A stretch of 64,000 bases of DNA, from NCBI RefSeq assembly GCF_034720595.1, contig NZ_JAYESJ010000001.1:1886001-1950000 (forward strand). Reading direction: 5' to 3'. Within the stretch, counting starts at the first letter, position 1, and every line of letters begins with the position of its first letter. Under the pieces are notes generated by a model. It did not search any database. It worked only from the letters and a program-made list of their open reading frames with translations, and was not told the origin of the DNA. The DNA is from Rhizobium sp. CC-YZS058. Lineage in GTDB: Bacteria; Pseudomonadota; Alphaproteobacteria; Rhizobiales; Rhizobiaceae. The position numbers were made by a program, and so were the translations under genes. Shown here in pieces: positions 1 through 8,619 of the stretch.

Positions 1-501
1 CTCTTGTTCTGGAATGCCGATTCGACCCGGATGGCGGCAGCGAACCACTCCTTCTATCTTCGCAACTGCTATCTGAACAACACGCTGAGCCGTGGCGAGA
101 TGGTGCTCGCGGGGAAGACCGTGTCTTTGAAGGACGTAACGATCCCGGTCTACAATCTCGCGACGCGGGAAGACCACATTGCCCCGGCCAAGTCCGTCTT
201 CCATGGCTGTGGGCTGTTCGGCGGAGAGGTGACCTTCGTCCTCTCCGGGTCGGGACACATCGCCGGCGTCGTCAATCCGCCGGACAAGCGCAAGTACCAG
301 TTCTGGACCGGTCCGAAGGCCGAGGGAGCGCTGGAGGACTGGCTGCCGCAGGCAGACGAGCATCCGGGCTCCTGGTGGCCGCACTGGCACCAGTGGATCG
401 AAGCGCAGGATGCGACCCGCGTTCCGGCGCGGCGCACCGGCGGCTCCATGAACACGCTGGAGGAAGCACCGGGATCCTATGTCCGGACAAGGGCCAGCTG
501 A
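1..501 (+). CDS. phaC: Class I poly(3-hydroxyalkanoate) synthase, C-terminal part (5' end outside window)
   Basis: The fragment gives 166 C-terminal residues of a class I PHA synthase, which polymerises (R)-3-hydroxyacyl-CoA into storage granules in the cytoplasm. The opening LLFWNAD, the YLRN motif, the catalytic aspartate in ATREDHIAP (residue 58 of the fragment) and the catalytic histidine in [12 protein letters not shown] (residue 86) are typical of the alpha/beta-hydrolase end of PhaC. The active-site cysteine lies upstream of the window. The ending WWPHWHQWI is also characteristic. The frame is open from base 1, so the gene is cut by the window edge and not visibly broken. The family call is firm. 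Confidence 0.93.
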   Translation, partial: LLFWNADSTRMAAANHSFYLRNCYLNNTLSRGEMVLAGKTVSLKDVTIPVYNLATREDHIAPAKSVFHGCGLFGGEVTFVLSGSGHIAGVVNPPDKRKYQFWTGPKAEGALEDWLPQADEHPGSWWPHWHQWIEAQDATRVPARRTGGSMNTLEEAPGSYVRTRAS

Positions 502-606
502 GAACGTCCATTGGGAAGCCGACCGTCGTCCTCTGACAGCCTGTTTCGGTGGACGGCGCGTGCCTCTCTGATCTAAGACAGGGCAGAACGCAACAAGGGC
601 CCGGGA

Positions 607-1455
607 ATGGTCACCTATATCGAAGCCGCGGCTGCGCCGCGCCGCAACACCGGCGTCATCCGGCTATACACGCCGGACGATTTCGACGGCATGCGCCGCG
701 CCTGCCAGCTGACGGCGCGCTGCCTCGATGCGCTCGCCGACATCGTCAAGCCGGGCGTGACCACGGACGAGATCGACCGCTTCGTCTTCACCTTCGGCAT
801 GGATCACGGCGCCCTGCCCGCGACGCTGAATTATCGCGGTTACACGAAATCCTCCTGCACCTCGATCAATCATGTCGTCTGCCACGGGATTCCGAACGAC
901 AAGCCGCTGCGCGAAGGCGATATCGTCAATATCGACGTCACCTATGTGCTGGATGGCTGGCATGGCGATTCGAGCCGGATGTATCCGGTGGGCGAGATCA
1001 AGCGGGCGGCCGAACGGCTTCTGGAGGTGACGCATGAATGCCTGATGCGCGGCATCGCGGTGGTCAAGCCGGGCGTGCGAACCGGGGCGATCGGCGAAGC
1101 CATCCAGAGCTTTGCTGAAGCCGAGCGCTGCTCGGTGGTGCGCGACTTCTGCGGGCATGGCGTCGGCCGCCTGTTCCACGACGCACCGAACATCCTCCAT
1201 TATGGCCGCGCCTCCGACGGACCGGAGCTGCGGGAAGGCATGATCTTCACCATCGAGCCGATGATCAATCTCGGCCGTCCGCATGTGAAAGTGCTGGCGG
1301 ATGGCTGGACGGCGGTCACGCGCGACAGGTCGCTCTCCGCGCAATACGAACATGCAATCGGCGTGACGGCTACGGGCTGCGAGGTCTTTACCCTCTCGCC
1401 GGCCGGACTGGACCGCCCCGGGCTGCCGGCGCGCCCGACTGCCCTGGCCGGGTGA
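607..1455 (+). CDS. map: Methionine aminopeptidase type I
   Basis: This cytoplasmic metalloprotease removes the initiator methionine from new proteins. The 282-residue product carries all five expected metal ligands: D110 and D121 (in [15 protein letters not shown]), H184 ([10 protein letters not shown]), E217 (FTIEPMIN) and E248 (QYEHAIGVT). Length fits the alphaproteobacterial enzyme. The ATG is preceded only by a weak purine stretch. Its stop codon overlaps the GTG at 1452 that opens the next frame, so map and radC are probably cotranscribed. Confidence 0.95.
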   Translation: MVTYIEAAAAPRRNTGVIRLYTPDDFDGMRRACQLTARCLDALADIVKPGVTTDEIDRFVFTFGMDHGALPATLNYRGYTKSSCTSINHVVCHGIPNDKPLREGDIVNIDVTYVLDGWHGDSSRMYPVGEIKRAAERLLEVTHECLMRGIAVVKPGVRTGAIGEAIQSFAEAERCSVVRDFCGHGVGRLFHDAPNILHYGRASDGPELREGMIFTIEPMINLGRPHVKVLADGWTAVTRDRSLSAQYEHAIGVTATGCEVFTLSPAGLDRPGLPARPTALAG

Positions 1456-2282
1456 CCGCGGATGACGGGCAAGCCACCTCGCTTTCCCGATCCGCCGCCT
1501 CCCCCGGAGGACGACGACGCCGCGCCGCCCGACGAGCGCGGCTATTTCGCCGACCAGCCGACCAGCCGACCCGCCGTGCGACGCCGGCCTCCTTGCGCCC
1601 GCCGACCGAGGACCAGCATTACCATGGCCATCGCGAGCGCCTGCGCAGCCGGTTCCGTGACAATGGCGATACCGCCTTGGCCGATTACGAGCTCCTGGAG
1701 CTGCTGCTCTTCCGTCTCATTCCCCGCCGCGACACCAAGCCGATCGCCAAGGCGCTGCTCGATCGATTCGGAACGCTGGCCGGCGTGCTCGGCGCGCCGC
1801 CGGCCCTGCTGCAGGAGGTGAAGGGGATCGGAGACTCGGTGGCGCTCGATCTCAAGCTGATCGCGACGATCGGCCACCGCACCTTGAAGAGCGAGCTGCG
1901 CAACCGCACCATGCTCTCGTCTTGGGCGCAGGTGATCGACTATTGCCACGCGGCCATGGCGCACGAGACGCGCGAGCAGTTTCGCATCCTCTTCCTCGAC
2001 AAGCGCAACCAGCTGATCGCCGACGAGGTGCAGCAGACCGGGACGATCGACCATACGCCGGTCTACCCGCGCGAAGTGGCGCGGCGCGCGCTCGAACTCT
2101 CGGCGACGGCGCTGATCCTCGTCCACAACCATCCTTCCGGCGATCCGACCCCCTCCCGGGCCGATATCGATATGACACGGACGATTGCCGAGACGATTCT
2201 GCCGCTTGGCGTCGTGCTGCACGACCACATCATCGTCGGCAAGGACGGACATGCGAGCCTGAAGGGCATGAAGCTGATCTGA
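1452..2282 (+). CDS. radC: RadC family JAB-domain protein, with apparent N-terminal frame break
   Basis: The body is a RadC family protein: a helix-hairpin-helix-like region ([21 protein letters not shown] onward) and a C-terminal JAB/MPN metalloprotease-like domain with [16 protein letters not shown]. The biological role of RadC is unsettled. The open frame can start at GTG 1452, but its first 45 residues are arginine-rich and look like out-of-frame sequence. The ATG at 1462 in another frame gives a convincing acidic RadC-like start ([11 protein letters not shown], then [10 protein letters not shown]). The frames meet at a perfect 8-base tandem duplication, GACCAGCC, at 1552-1567; removing one copy joins them. 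The gene may be frameshifted, slip-corrected or misassembled; the family call itself is firm. Confidence 0.85.
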   Translation: MTADDGQATSLSRSAASPGGRRRRAARRARLFRRPADQPTRRATPASLRPPTEDQHYHGHRERLRSRFRDNGDTALADYELLELLLFRLIPRRDTKPIAKALLDRFGTLAGVLGAPPALLQEVKGIGDSVALDLKLIATIGHRTLKSELRNRTMLSSWAQVIDYCHAAMAHETREQFRILFLDKRNQLIADEVQQTGTIDHTPVYPREVARRALELSATALILVHNHPSGDPTPSRADIDMTRTIAETILPLGVVLHDHIIVGKDGHASLKGMKLI

Positions 2283-2410
2283 CCTGATGCGGGCCTTGCG
2301 CCGATGTCGTTTTCGGCGGCTTCGGGGTCGTTCACATGCGTTGCGCAATTGACCTGCTATGGGCGGGAGCGCAACACTCCCGCAACGCACAACGATTCAG
2401 TGGTTTCCTC

Positions 2411-3820
2411 ATGGCTCACTATGATCTCCTCGTCGTCGGCAGCGGTCCTGCCGGCCGCCGCGCCGCAATCCAGGCTGCCAAGCTCGGAAAGAAGGTGCTG
2501 GTGGTCGAACAGGGCAAGCGCGTCGGCGGCGTGTCCGTTCACACCGGCACCATTCCCTCCAAGACGCTGCGCGAGACGGCGCTGAACCTGACCGGCTGGC
2601 GGGAACGCGGCTTCTACGGACGCGCCTACCGGGTGAAGGAAGAGATTTCGGCGGAAGACCTGCGCCGCCGCCTGCTGATCACGCTCGACCACGAGGTGGA
2701 GGTTCTCGAACACCAGTTTGCGCGCAATCGCGTGGCCCATATGCGGGGACGCGCGAGCTTTCTCGATGCGCAGACCATGCAGATCGCCAAGGATGACGGC
2801 GAGGTCCTGCAGGTCAGCGCGACGAGCATCCTGCTTGCCGTTGGCACGAAGCCCTTCCGCCCCGATTACATGCCCTTCGACGGCAAGACCGTGTTGGACA
2901 GCGACGAGCTTCTCGAAATCGAGGAGCTGCCCCGCTCCATGGCCGTCATCGGCGCAGGGGTCATCGGCATCGAATATGCGACGATCTTCAGCGCGCTCGA
3001 TACGGCCGTGACGCTGATCGATCCGAAATCGACCATGCTCGACTTCATCGACAAGGAGATCGTCGAGGATTTCACCTACCAGCTGCGCGACCGGAACATG
3101 AAGCTCCATCTCGGCCAGAAAGCCGAAACCGTGACGCGGATGCCAGATGGCAAAGTGCAGATCAAGCTTGATTCCGGCAGGATGATCACGGTGGAAATGG
3201 TGCTGTTCGCGGCCGGTCGCATGGGCGCCACCGACACGCTGAACCTGCAGGCCGCGGGGCTCGAAGCGGACAATCGCGGGCGGCTCAGCGTCAACCCGGA
3301 AACCTTCCAGACCGCGGTGCCGAACATCTACGCGGCCGGCGACGTCGTCGGCTTCCCGAGCCTTGCCTCGACCTCGATGGAGCAGGGCCGCATCGCCGCG
3401 CGCGTAGCCGTCGGCGCAATCGCCAAGGAGCCGCCGAAGTTCTTTCCCTATGGCATCTATGCCGTTCCGGAAATCTCGACCTGCGGCCTGACCGAGGAAG
3501 AGGTAAAGACCCGCGGCATTCCTTATGAATGCGGCATTGCGCGCTTCCGCGAAACCTCGCGCGGCCACATCATGGGTCTCGATTCCGGCCTCCTGAAGCT
3601 GATCTTCTCGCTGAAGACGCGCCGGCTGCTCGGCGTCCATATCGTCGGCGAAGGCGCGACCGAGCTCGTGCACATCGGCCAGGCGGTGCTGAACCTTAAG
3701 GGGACGGTCGAATATTTCGTCGAGAACACCTTCAACTATCCGACGCTCGCGGAAGCCTACAAGATTGCGGGCCTCGATGCCTCCAACCGCATGGGAGACG
3801 TGGTGGCGAAGATCGCCTGA
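2411..3820 (+). CDS. sthA: Si-specific (soluble) pyridine nucleotide transhydrogenase
   Basis: This soluble flavoprotein moves hydride between NADPH and NAD+, balancing the two pools. The 469-residue product has an N-terminal FAD-binding GSGPAG (residues 10-15), a central NAD(P)-binding Rossmann motif VIGAGVIGIEY, a second FAD motif YAAGDVVGFPSLAS and a C-terminal dimerisation domain. The dihydrolipoamide dehydrogenase disulfide is replaced by GTIPSK, which is the diagnostic difference between SthA and lipoamide dehydrogenases. Start chosen at 2411 because MAHYDLLVVGSG matches the usual N terminus; an upstream in-frame extension to 2336 has no family support. Confidence 0.93.
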   Translation: MAHYDLLVVGSGPAGRRAAIQAAKLGKKVLVVEQGKRVGGVSVHTGTIPSKTLRETALNLTGWRERGFYGRAYRVKEEISAEDLRRRLLITLDHEVEVLEHQFARNRVAHMRGRASFLDAQTMQIAKDDGEVLQVSATSILLAVGTKPFRPDYMPFDGKTVLDSDELLEIEELPRSMAVIGAGVIGIEYATIFSALDTAVTLIDPKSTMLDFIDKEIVEDFTYQLRDRNMKLHLGQKAETVTRMPDGKVQIKLDSGRMITVEMVLFAAGRMGATDTLNLQAAGLEADNRGRLSVNPETFQTAVPNIYAAGDVVGFPSLASTSMEQGRIAARVAVGAIAKEPPKFFPYGIYAVPEISTCGLTEEEVKTRGIPYECGIARFRETSRGHIMGLDSGLLKLIFSLKTRRLLGVHIVGEGATELVHIGQAVLNLKGTVEYFVENTFNYPTLAEAYKIAGLDASNRMGDVVAKIA

Positions 3821-3890
3821 ACCCGGGGCAGCGCCTGCCTCGGTCCCGCCGAGGCGGCATCTGTTCAAGCTCGCCCGTCGCTGAGACAAA

Positions 3891-3930
3891 AAGAACCCCG
3901 CCGGCTTGCACCGGCGGGGTTCTTTCGTGT
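3891..3930. terminator. Bidirectional intrinsic terminator between sthA and tig
   Basis: A 14-base-pair stem (3891-3904 with 3911-3924) closes a six-base loop. The stem ends in AA/TT runs on both strands, so it can terminate both convergent genes. Confidence 0.85.
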
Positions 3931-3949
3931 CTTGCTGCGGGTGCGCCGA

Positions 3950-5449
3950 TTACTCGGCGCTGTCCTCGGCAGCTGCCTTCTTCTTGGAGGCTGCCTTCTT
4001 CTTCGGCGCGGCAGCCTCTTCGGCCTGAGCGCCTTCAGCGGCATCGGCCGTCTCGGCCTTGGCGGCCTTCTTCTTCGGAGCAGCCTTCTTGGCAGGCTTC
4101 TCGGCGCTGTCGTCCTCGTCGTCGGCCATCAGCTCGTCCTTGCTGACGGTCTTGTCGGTGACCGAGACTTCGCCGAGCAGGTGGTCGACGACCTTTTCTT
4201 CAAACAACGGCGCGCGCAGCGATGCGGCGGCACCCGGGGTCTTCTGGAAATAGTCGATGATCTGCTTTTCCTGGCCGGGGAACTGGCGCAGCTGCTGGAA
4301 CAGCGAGCGCTGCATTTCCTCGTCGCTGACCGTCACGCCAGCCTTCTCGCCGATCTCGGAGAGAACCAGGCCGAGGCGAACGCGGCGTTCGGCGAGCTTG
4401 CGATACTCGGCGCGCGCCTCTTCTTCCGTCGTGTCTTCGTCGGCAAAGGTCTTGCCGGCCTGTTCGAGGTCGGTGTTGATCTGGCGCCAGATATTGTCGA
4501 ACTCGGCATCGACGAGGCCCTGCGGCGTGTCGAACTGGTAGAGTTCGTCGAGCTGGTCGAGAAGCTGACGCTTGACCTTCTGGCGGGTCATCGAGCCGTA
4601 CTGGCTTTCGATCTGGCCGCGCACGACTTCCTTCAGCTTGTCGGCCGATTCGAGGCCGAGCTTGGTGGCGAGCTCGTCGTTGATCTCGACCTCGGCCGGG
4701 GTTGCGACGGCCTTGACCTTGATGTCGAAGGTCGCGTCCTTGCCCGCCAGATTGGCAGCCGGGTATTCGGCCGGGAAGGTCACCGTGATCACCTTCTCGT
4801 CGCCCGCCTTGGCGCCGACCAGCTGCTCTTCGAAGCCGGGGATGAAGCGGTTGGAGCCGAGAACCAGTTCGGCGTCCTCGTCCTTGCCGCCATCGAAGGG
4901 CTCGCCGTCGAGCTTGCCGAGATAGTCGATCGTGACGCGGTCGCCGTTTTCGGCAGCCCCGTCCTTGTCGCTATACGTGCGGGCGCTTTCGGCGATCTTG
5001 AGGATCTGCTCGGTCACTTCCTCGTCGGCGATGTCGACGACTTCGCGGGTGACCTTGATGCCGCTGACGTCCTTCAGTTCGAAGGTCGGAATGACTTCAT
5101 AAGCGAGCGTGAATTCGAAATCGGCTTCGGCGCTCAGGATCTTCTCGGCCTCGGCCTGATCCTCGGTCATGGCGATGTCCGGCTGGGTCGCCGACTTTTC
5201 GCCGCGCTCCTGCAGGATTTCGACCGGCTTGTCGCGCACCAGCTCGTTGACGAGCTCGGCCATGATCGACTTGCCATAGACCTTCTTGAGGTGAGCGACC
5301 GGCACCTTGCCCGGGCGGAAACCGTTGATGCGGACGCGATCCTTGGTTTCGGCGAGACGCTCGTTCATCCGCGCCTCCATGTCCTTGGCCGGGATCACGA
5401 CCTTCAATTCGCGCTTCAGCCCGTCCGCGAGCGTTTCGATAACCTGCAT
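3950..5449 (-). CDS. tig: Trigger factor, ribosome-associated chaperone and prolyl isomerase
   Basis: Trigger factor binds nascent chains at the ribosome exit tunnel. The 499-residue product shows the ribosome-binding N-terminal domain with the signature GFRPGKVP, the FKBP-type isomerase domain ([20 protein letters not shown] to about residue 250), and the helical C-terminal chaperone domain. The last 60 or so residues are a low-complexity Ala/Lys tail with repeated KKKAA blocks, longer than in enteric trigger factors. ATG 5449 is chosen over a TTG two codons upstream because GAAGG lies seven bases before it and MQVIETL is the usual start. tRNA-Leu lies upstream on the same strand. Confidence 0.95.
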   Translation of the reverse strand: MQVIETLADGLKRELKVVIPAKDMEARMNERLAETKDRVRINGFRPGKVPVAHLKKVYGKSIMAELVNELVRDKPVEILQERGEKSATQPDIAMTEDQAEAEKILSAEADFEFTLAYEVIPTFELKDVSGIKVTREVVDIADEEVTEQILKIAESARTYSDKDGAAENGDRVTIDYLGKLDGEPFDGGKDEDAELVLGSNRFIPGFEEQLVGAKAGDEKVITVTFPAEYPAANLAGKDATFDIKVKAVATPAEVEINDELATKLGLESADKLKEVVRGQIESQYGSMTRQKVKRQLLDQLDELYQFDTPQGLVDAEFDNIWRQINTDLEQAGKTFADEDTTEEEARAEYRKLAERRVRLGLVLSEIGEKAGVTVSDEEMQRSLFQQLRQFPGQEKQIIDYFQKTPGAAASLRAPLFEEKVVDHLLGEVSVTDKTVSKDELMADDEDDSAEKPAKKAAPKKKAAKAETADAAEGAQAEEAAAPKKKAASKKKAAAEDSAE

Positions 5450-5693
5450 GTTCAAACCTTCATTTCACGTTGCCGGGGCGCCGTCCGCGGACGGGCCGAT
5501 CCATGTGCCGGGAGTGGCTTTACTGAAACCGAGCGCCGTTTTGCAAGCAAAATGGCGAAAAGACCGATGTTCTGGGCAGAAACTTGCGCCGGCTCCTCTC
5601 CGTCTGCAGCTTCCGCGCGGCGCCTCCGGTCAGGTCTGGCACGGCGCTTCGCCTGTGCCATATGCCGGGCCGGCGCGCCCCTTGATCCTCGCC

Positions 5694-5778
<85 letters not shown>

Positions 5779-6069
5779 GGGACTGCGGCCCTTCGAAAAG
5801 GCCGTCCCAGGCGCGGCGTCTCTATAGCACCGACAGCGCCGCATTCAAGCAGAATCGGGTTCCGCAACGGCACGCACCAGGCATGCGGGCGCCTTGGGCC
5901 CTTGTGTCCCCGGTCGGCCGGCGCCATTTCCAGGCTGTGCACATGCTTGCGCCCCGCGACTGTTTCTTGGGCAGACCGCCCGTTCGTCTCGTCGAGCCAT
6001 GCATATCCGGCATGGGTGCCATTCGCAGCGAGCGCTGGCGGAACGAAAACCACTCTCCTATCTTATAGA

Positions 6070-6199
6070 CATATCGAGACGGCGCCCTCCTCCTCCCAAC
6101 GCCGCTCGATTGGGATCGACGACACCTCCTCCTCCCGGTCGTCGGTCAGTTTAGCAACGCTCGCCGGATCCTCCTCCCCCGGCGAGCGTTGTCTGTTTT
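6070..6199 (+). ncRNA. Cuckoo/alpha-r14-type sRNA with three anti-Shine-Dalgarno hairpin loops
   Basis: Three consecutive hairpins each expose the motif CCTCCTCCC. Hairpin 1 spans 6075-6108 (motif 6086-6097, one bulged A). Hairpin 2 spans 6114-6147 with a 10-pair stem. Hairpin 3 is a 13-pair stem (6155-6167 with 6179-6191) whose loop at 6168-6178 carries the motif, followed by TCTGTTTT, so it also terminates the transcript on the plus strand. This matches the alphaproteobacterial cuckoo RNAs (alpha-r14 of rhizobia, CcsR of Rhodobacter). The motif is complementary to the ribosome binding site. CcsR RNAs are known to be linked to a DUF1127 gene, and two such genes follow here. The 5' end is inferred from a TATCTT -10-like element at 6059. 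Confidence 0.82.
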
Positions 6200-6320
6200 G
6201 GGGGTTACTTCGAACATCGTCGCCGTGCTTAACGCTTGCCACCTGCGGGCCGCGTCGCGCTTTCGGTCCATCGGTCGCTCCGCTTCCCCGTCGATTCTGC
6301 TGACCGAGAGATCTGCGGAC

Positions 6321-6334
6321 TGTGCATAGGTGCA
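6321..6334. promoter_or_regulatory. Possible LysR-type operator upstream of first DUF1127 gene
   Basis: TGTGCA followed four bases later by TGCA lies about 115 bases before the ATG at 6438. A related, more symmetrical site precedes the second DUF1127 gene. Known: the LysR regulator VtlR/LsrB activates DUF1127 genes in Brucella. That this is such a site is inference. No other feature was seen in 6200-6437. Confidence 0.3.
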
Positions 6335-6437
6335 GTGCGGAATCCCGTCTGGAGAAGAGGCCTTCAAGAGCTTACATTCCAGCCATCGACGAAGGCCGGT
6401 TTGGATTGCCGGCACCCCTGACGGAAAGGAACCGGAC

Positions 6438-6581
6438 ATGAACATCACCCGCTCTCTCACCTCCTGGCGCAAGTATCGGCAGACCGTGGACGAACTGAGC
6501 CGCATGAGCGACCGCGAGCTGAGCGACCTCGGCATCGGCCGCTCGGAAATCCGCAGCGTCGCCCGCCGCGCCTCTCGCTAA
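6438..6581 (+). CDS. DUF1127 small protein (47 aa)
   Basis: A 47-residue basic protein made of two short helices with the DUF1127 core WRKYRQTVDELSRMSDRELSDLGIGRSEI. Family members of this size are common in rhizobia, Brucella and Rhodobacter; in Rhodobacter one (CcaF1) binds RNA and affects sRNA processing, and others have been tied to phosphate and carbon physiology. The gene has a clear ribosome binding site (GGAAAGGA), its own strong terminator, and sits just downstream of the three-hairpin sRNA. It is a paralogue of the gene at 6897. A molecular function cannot be read from sequence. Confidence 0.9.
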   Translation: MNITRSLTSWRKYRQTVDELSRMSDRELSDLGIGRSEIRSVARRASR

Positions 6582-6621
6582 GGATCGGCGGTCGACCGGC
6601 CGCTGCCGGATCTGAGTTTTG

Positions 6622-6658
6622 AAACGCCCCGCTGCGCCTGCAGCGGGGCGTTTGTGTG
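6622..6658 (+). terminator. Intrinsic terminator after first DUF1127 gene
   Basis: A 14-pair GC-rich stem (6622-6635 with 6640-6653) with loop GCCT is followed by T-rich sequence, about 40 bases after the stop. Confidence 0.85.
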
Positions 6659-6757
6659 TGCGGGCCTCGCGCACCCGCTCTGCTCGGACGGCGTGTCTGA
6701 AGGAGCCCTTGGGACGAACGGTCGGATTTTGGGCAAATGCGACGCTTGCGTGGTTCC

Positions 6758-6775
6758 TGTGCAATGACCTGCACA
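6758..6775. promoter_or_regulatory. Palindromic TGTGCA-N6-TGCACA site upstream of second DUF1127 gene
   Basis: A perfect six-base inverted repeat separated by six bases, 122 bases before the ATG at 6897. The spacing suits a dimeric regulator such as a LysR-type protein, but no regulator is named by the sequence. The rest of 6659-6896 shows nothing else clear. Confidence 0.4.
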
Positions 6776-6896
6776 AACGCATGGCAGTCGCACATTTTTT
6801 GCACTGCAGCTTTCCCGATAACAGGCGTAGAACAACGCTCAAGGAACCGGCCCGGTGGGGTGCGGTTCGAACCGTGCAAGAACAAGGACAACCGAC

Positions 6897-7040
6897 ATGA
6901 ATCCGATCCGTATCGCCCGCAACTGGATGAACTATCGCCGCACCGTTTCCGAACTCGGCAGCCTGTCGAACCAGGCCCTGTCCGACATCGGCATCACCCG
7001 GTTCGACATCCGCAACATCGCAGCGCGCTCCTTCCGCTAA
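6897..7040 (+). CDS. DUF1127 small protein (47 aa), second copy
   Basis: A 47-residue DUF1127 protein, MNPIRIARNWMNYRR onward, aligning without gaps to the protein at 6438 (shared pattern WxxYRxTVxELxxxSxxxLSDxGIxRxxIRxxAxRxxR). The upstream AAGGACAACCGAC supplies a ribosome binding site. It has its own palindromic upstream site and its own terminator, so the two copies are separate transcription units. The duplication may allow different control of the same activity; that is inference. Confidence 0.9.
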   Translation: MNPIRIARNWMNYRRTVSELGSLSNQALSDIGITRFDIRNIAARSFR

Positions 7041-7067
7041 AGCGCAGCAGCCTCTGTTGAAACGACC

Positions 7068-7096
7068 AACGGCGCCCACGAGGCGCCGTTTTTTAT
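7068..7096 (+). terminator. Intrinsic terminator after second DUF1127 gene
   Basis: A nine-pair stem AACGGCGCC/GGCGCCGTT (7068-7076 with 7082-7090) with a five-base loop and a run of six or more T residues. Confidence 0.88.
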
Positions 7097-7139
7097 TGTC
7101 CGGATGATGAGAATGAGGGGGCGGAGCCGGGGCTCGACC

Positions 7140-8420
7140 CTACTCCGCGTCGACCTTCGAGACCAGGATCTTGTCGATTCGCCGCGCATCCATGTCGATG
7201 ACCTCGAAGCGGTAGCCATAGGCTTCCGTCACGTCACCCTCTTCCGGCGTCTTGCGGAGTTCCTGCACCAGGAACCCGGCGATGGTCTCGTAATTGCCGT
7301 CGGAATCGATTTCCTCCAGCCCGATGGTGAAGTGGATCTCGTCGATCGGGGTTCGCCCGTCGACCAGGAAGCTGCCGTCTTCCCGCTGGCGGATCAGCGC
7401 ATGTTCGAGATCGTCATAGTTCGACGGCAGCACGCCGACGATCGCCTCGAGAATATCGGCGATGGTGATGATGCCCTCGATGCTTCCATATTCGTCGACG
7501 ATCATCGCCATGTTGATGCGTGACGACTTGAACGCCTCCAGCGCCTTCAGGCAGGACGCCGTCTCCGGCAGCGTATGCAGTTCCTTCACGAAACTGCGGA
7601 TGTCGAAGGCGCCCGAATTGGCGTTGAGCACTTCCTTGACCAGAACTGCGCCCAGAACCTCGCCGCTCGCCGTGTCCATGACAGGATAGCGTGAGTGCGA
7701 GGTTTCCTTGACCTTTTCCTGCACGGTCTCCAGCGTGTCATGCACCTCGAAGAAGCTGACCTCGGTGCGGTGGGTCATGATCGACTTCACATTGCGATCG
7801 CCGAGCCTGATGATCCGCCGCAGCATCTCGTGCTCGGATTTTTCGATTGCGCCGCTTTCGACGCCTTCGGCCATGATCGCCTGCACCTCTTCTTCGGTCA
7901 CCGCATCCTTGTTGCGGGACACGCCGAAGATGCGCATGACGAGGCTGGCGGAGCCTTCGAAGAGATAGACGACCGGCGCCACGATCTTCGACAGGAGCAG
8001 CATCGGCCGCGCCACGAACATGGCAATGGCTTCGGAATTGGTCAGCGCGAACTGCTTGGGGATCAACTCGCCGATGACGACGGAGAGATAGGTGATCAGG
8101 GAGACGACCAGCGCCACGGCGACGGTGCTGCCGTAAGGGGCGATCCACGGGATTTCGTTGAGAATGGGCGCCAGCTTGTCGGCGATGGTCGCACCGCCAT
8201 AGGCGCCGGCCAGCGTACCGACCAGCGTGATGCCGACCTGAACGGTGGAAAGAAATTTGCCGGGATCTTCCGCAAGATTGAGCGCCAGTTCGGCGCGGGC
8301 ATTCCCCTGCTTGGCCATCTGCCGCAGCAAGGGGCGGCTGGCAGAGACGATCGCCATTTCCGACATGGCGAAGAAGGCATTGATCAGCAGAAGAACGAAG
8401 ATAACGATCAGTTCGGACAT
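7140..8420 (-). CDS. CNNM/CBS/CorC_HlyC-domain membrane protein (UPF0053, hemolysin-like)
   Basis: A 426-residue inner-membrane protein. Residues 1 to about 200 form a CNNM transmembrane domain with several hydrophobic helices (MSELIVIFVLLLINAFFAMSE at the start). A cytoplasmic CBS pair follows (VKSIMTHRTEVSFFEV, then MAMIVDEYGSIEGIITIADILE), and then a C-terminal CorC_HlyC transporter-associated domain. CNNM proteins act in magnesium or cobalt efflux or homeostasis; the older name hemolysin is a family label, not evidence of toxin activity. It has no close operon partner. Confidence 0.9.
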   Translation of the reverse strand: MSELIVIFVLLLINAFFAMSEMAIVSASRPLLRQMAKQGNARAELALNLAEDPGKFLSTVQVGITLVGTLAGAYGGATIADKLAPILNEIPWIAPYGSTVAVALVVSLITYLSVVIGELIPKQFALTNSEAIAMFVARPMLLLSKIVAPVVYLFEGSASLVMRIFGVSRNKDAVTEEEVQAIMAEGVESGAIEKSEHEMLRRIIRLGDRNVKSIMTHRTEVSFFEVHDTLETVQEKVKETSHSRYPVMDTASGEVLGAVLVKEVLNANSGAFDIRSFVKELHTLPETASCLKALEAFKSSRINMAMIVDEYGSIEGIITIADILEAIVGVLPSNYDDLEHALIRQREDGSFLVDGRTPIDEIHFTIGLEEIDSDGNYETIAGFLVQELRKTPEEGDVTEAYGYRFEVIDMDARRIDKILVSKVDAE

Positions 8421-8619
8421 GAACCCTCAGAAACCGGCGGCCCGCCTTAGTGTGGTTCACAAGGGGCGCATCGCGGTATCTCTATGAAATAGGCGGAACA
8501 GCCAGGACCAGCAAGCGGCCGGACCAAGAAATGCCCTGTTTCGTGCTTCGCAGTTGCGAAAAACTTGCTGGCCGACAGGCTTGACGCGCGGTGACATCCC
8601 TTCCGCTGTCGTGGACCCT

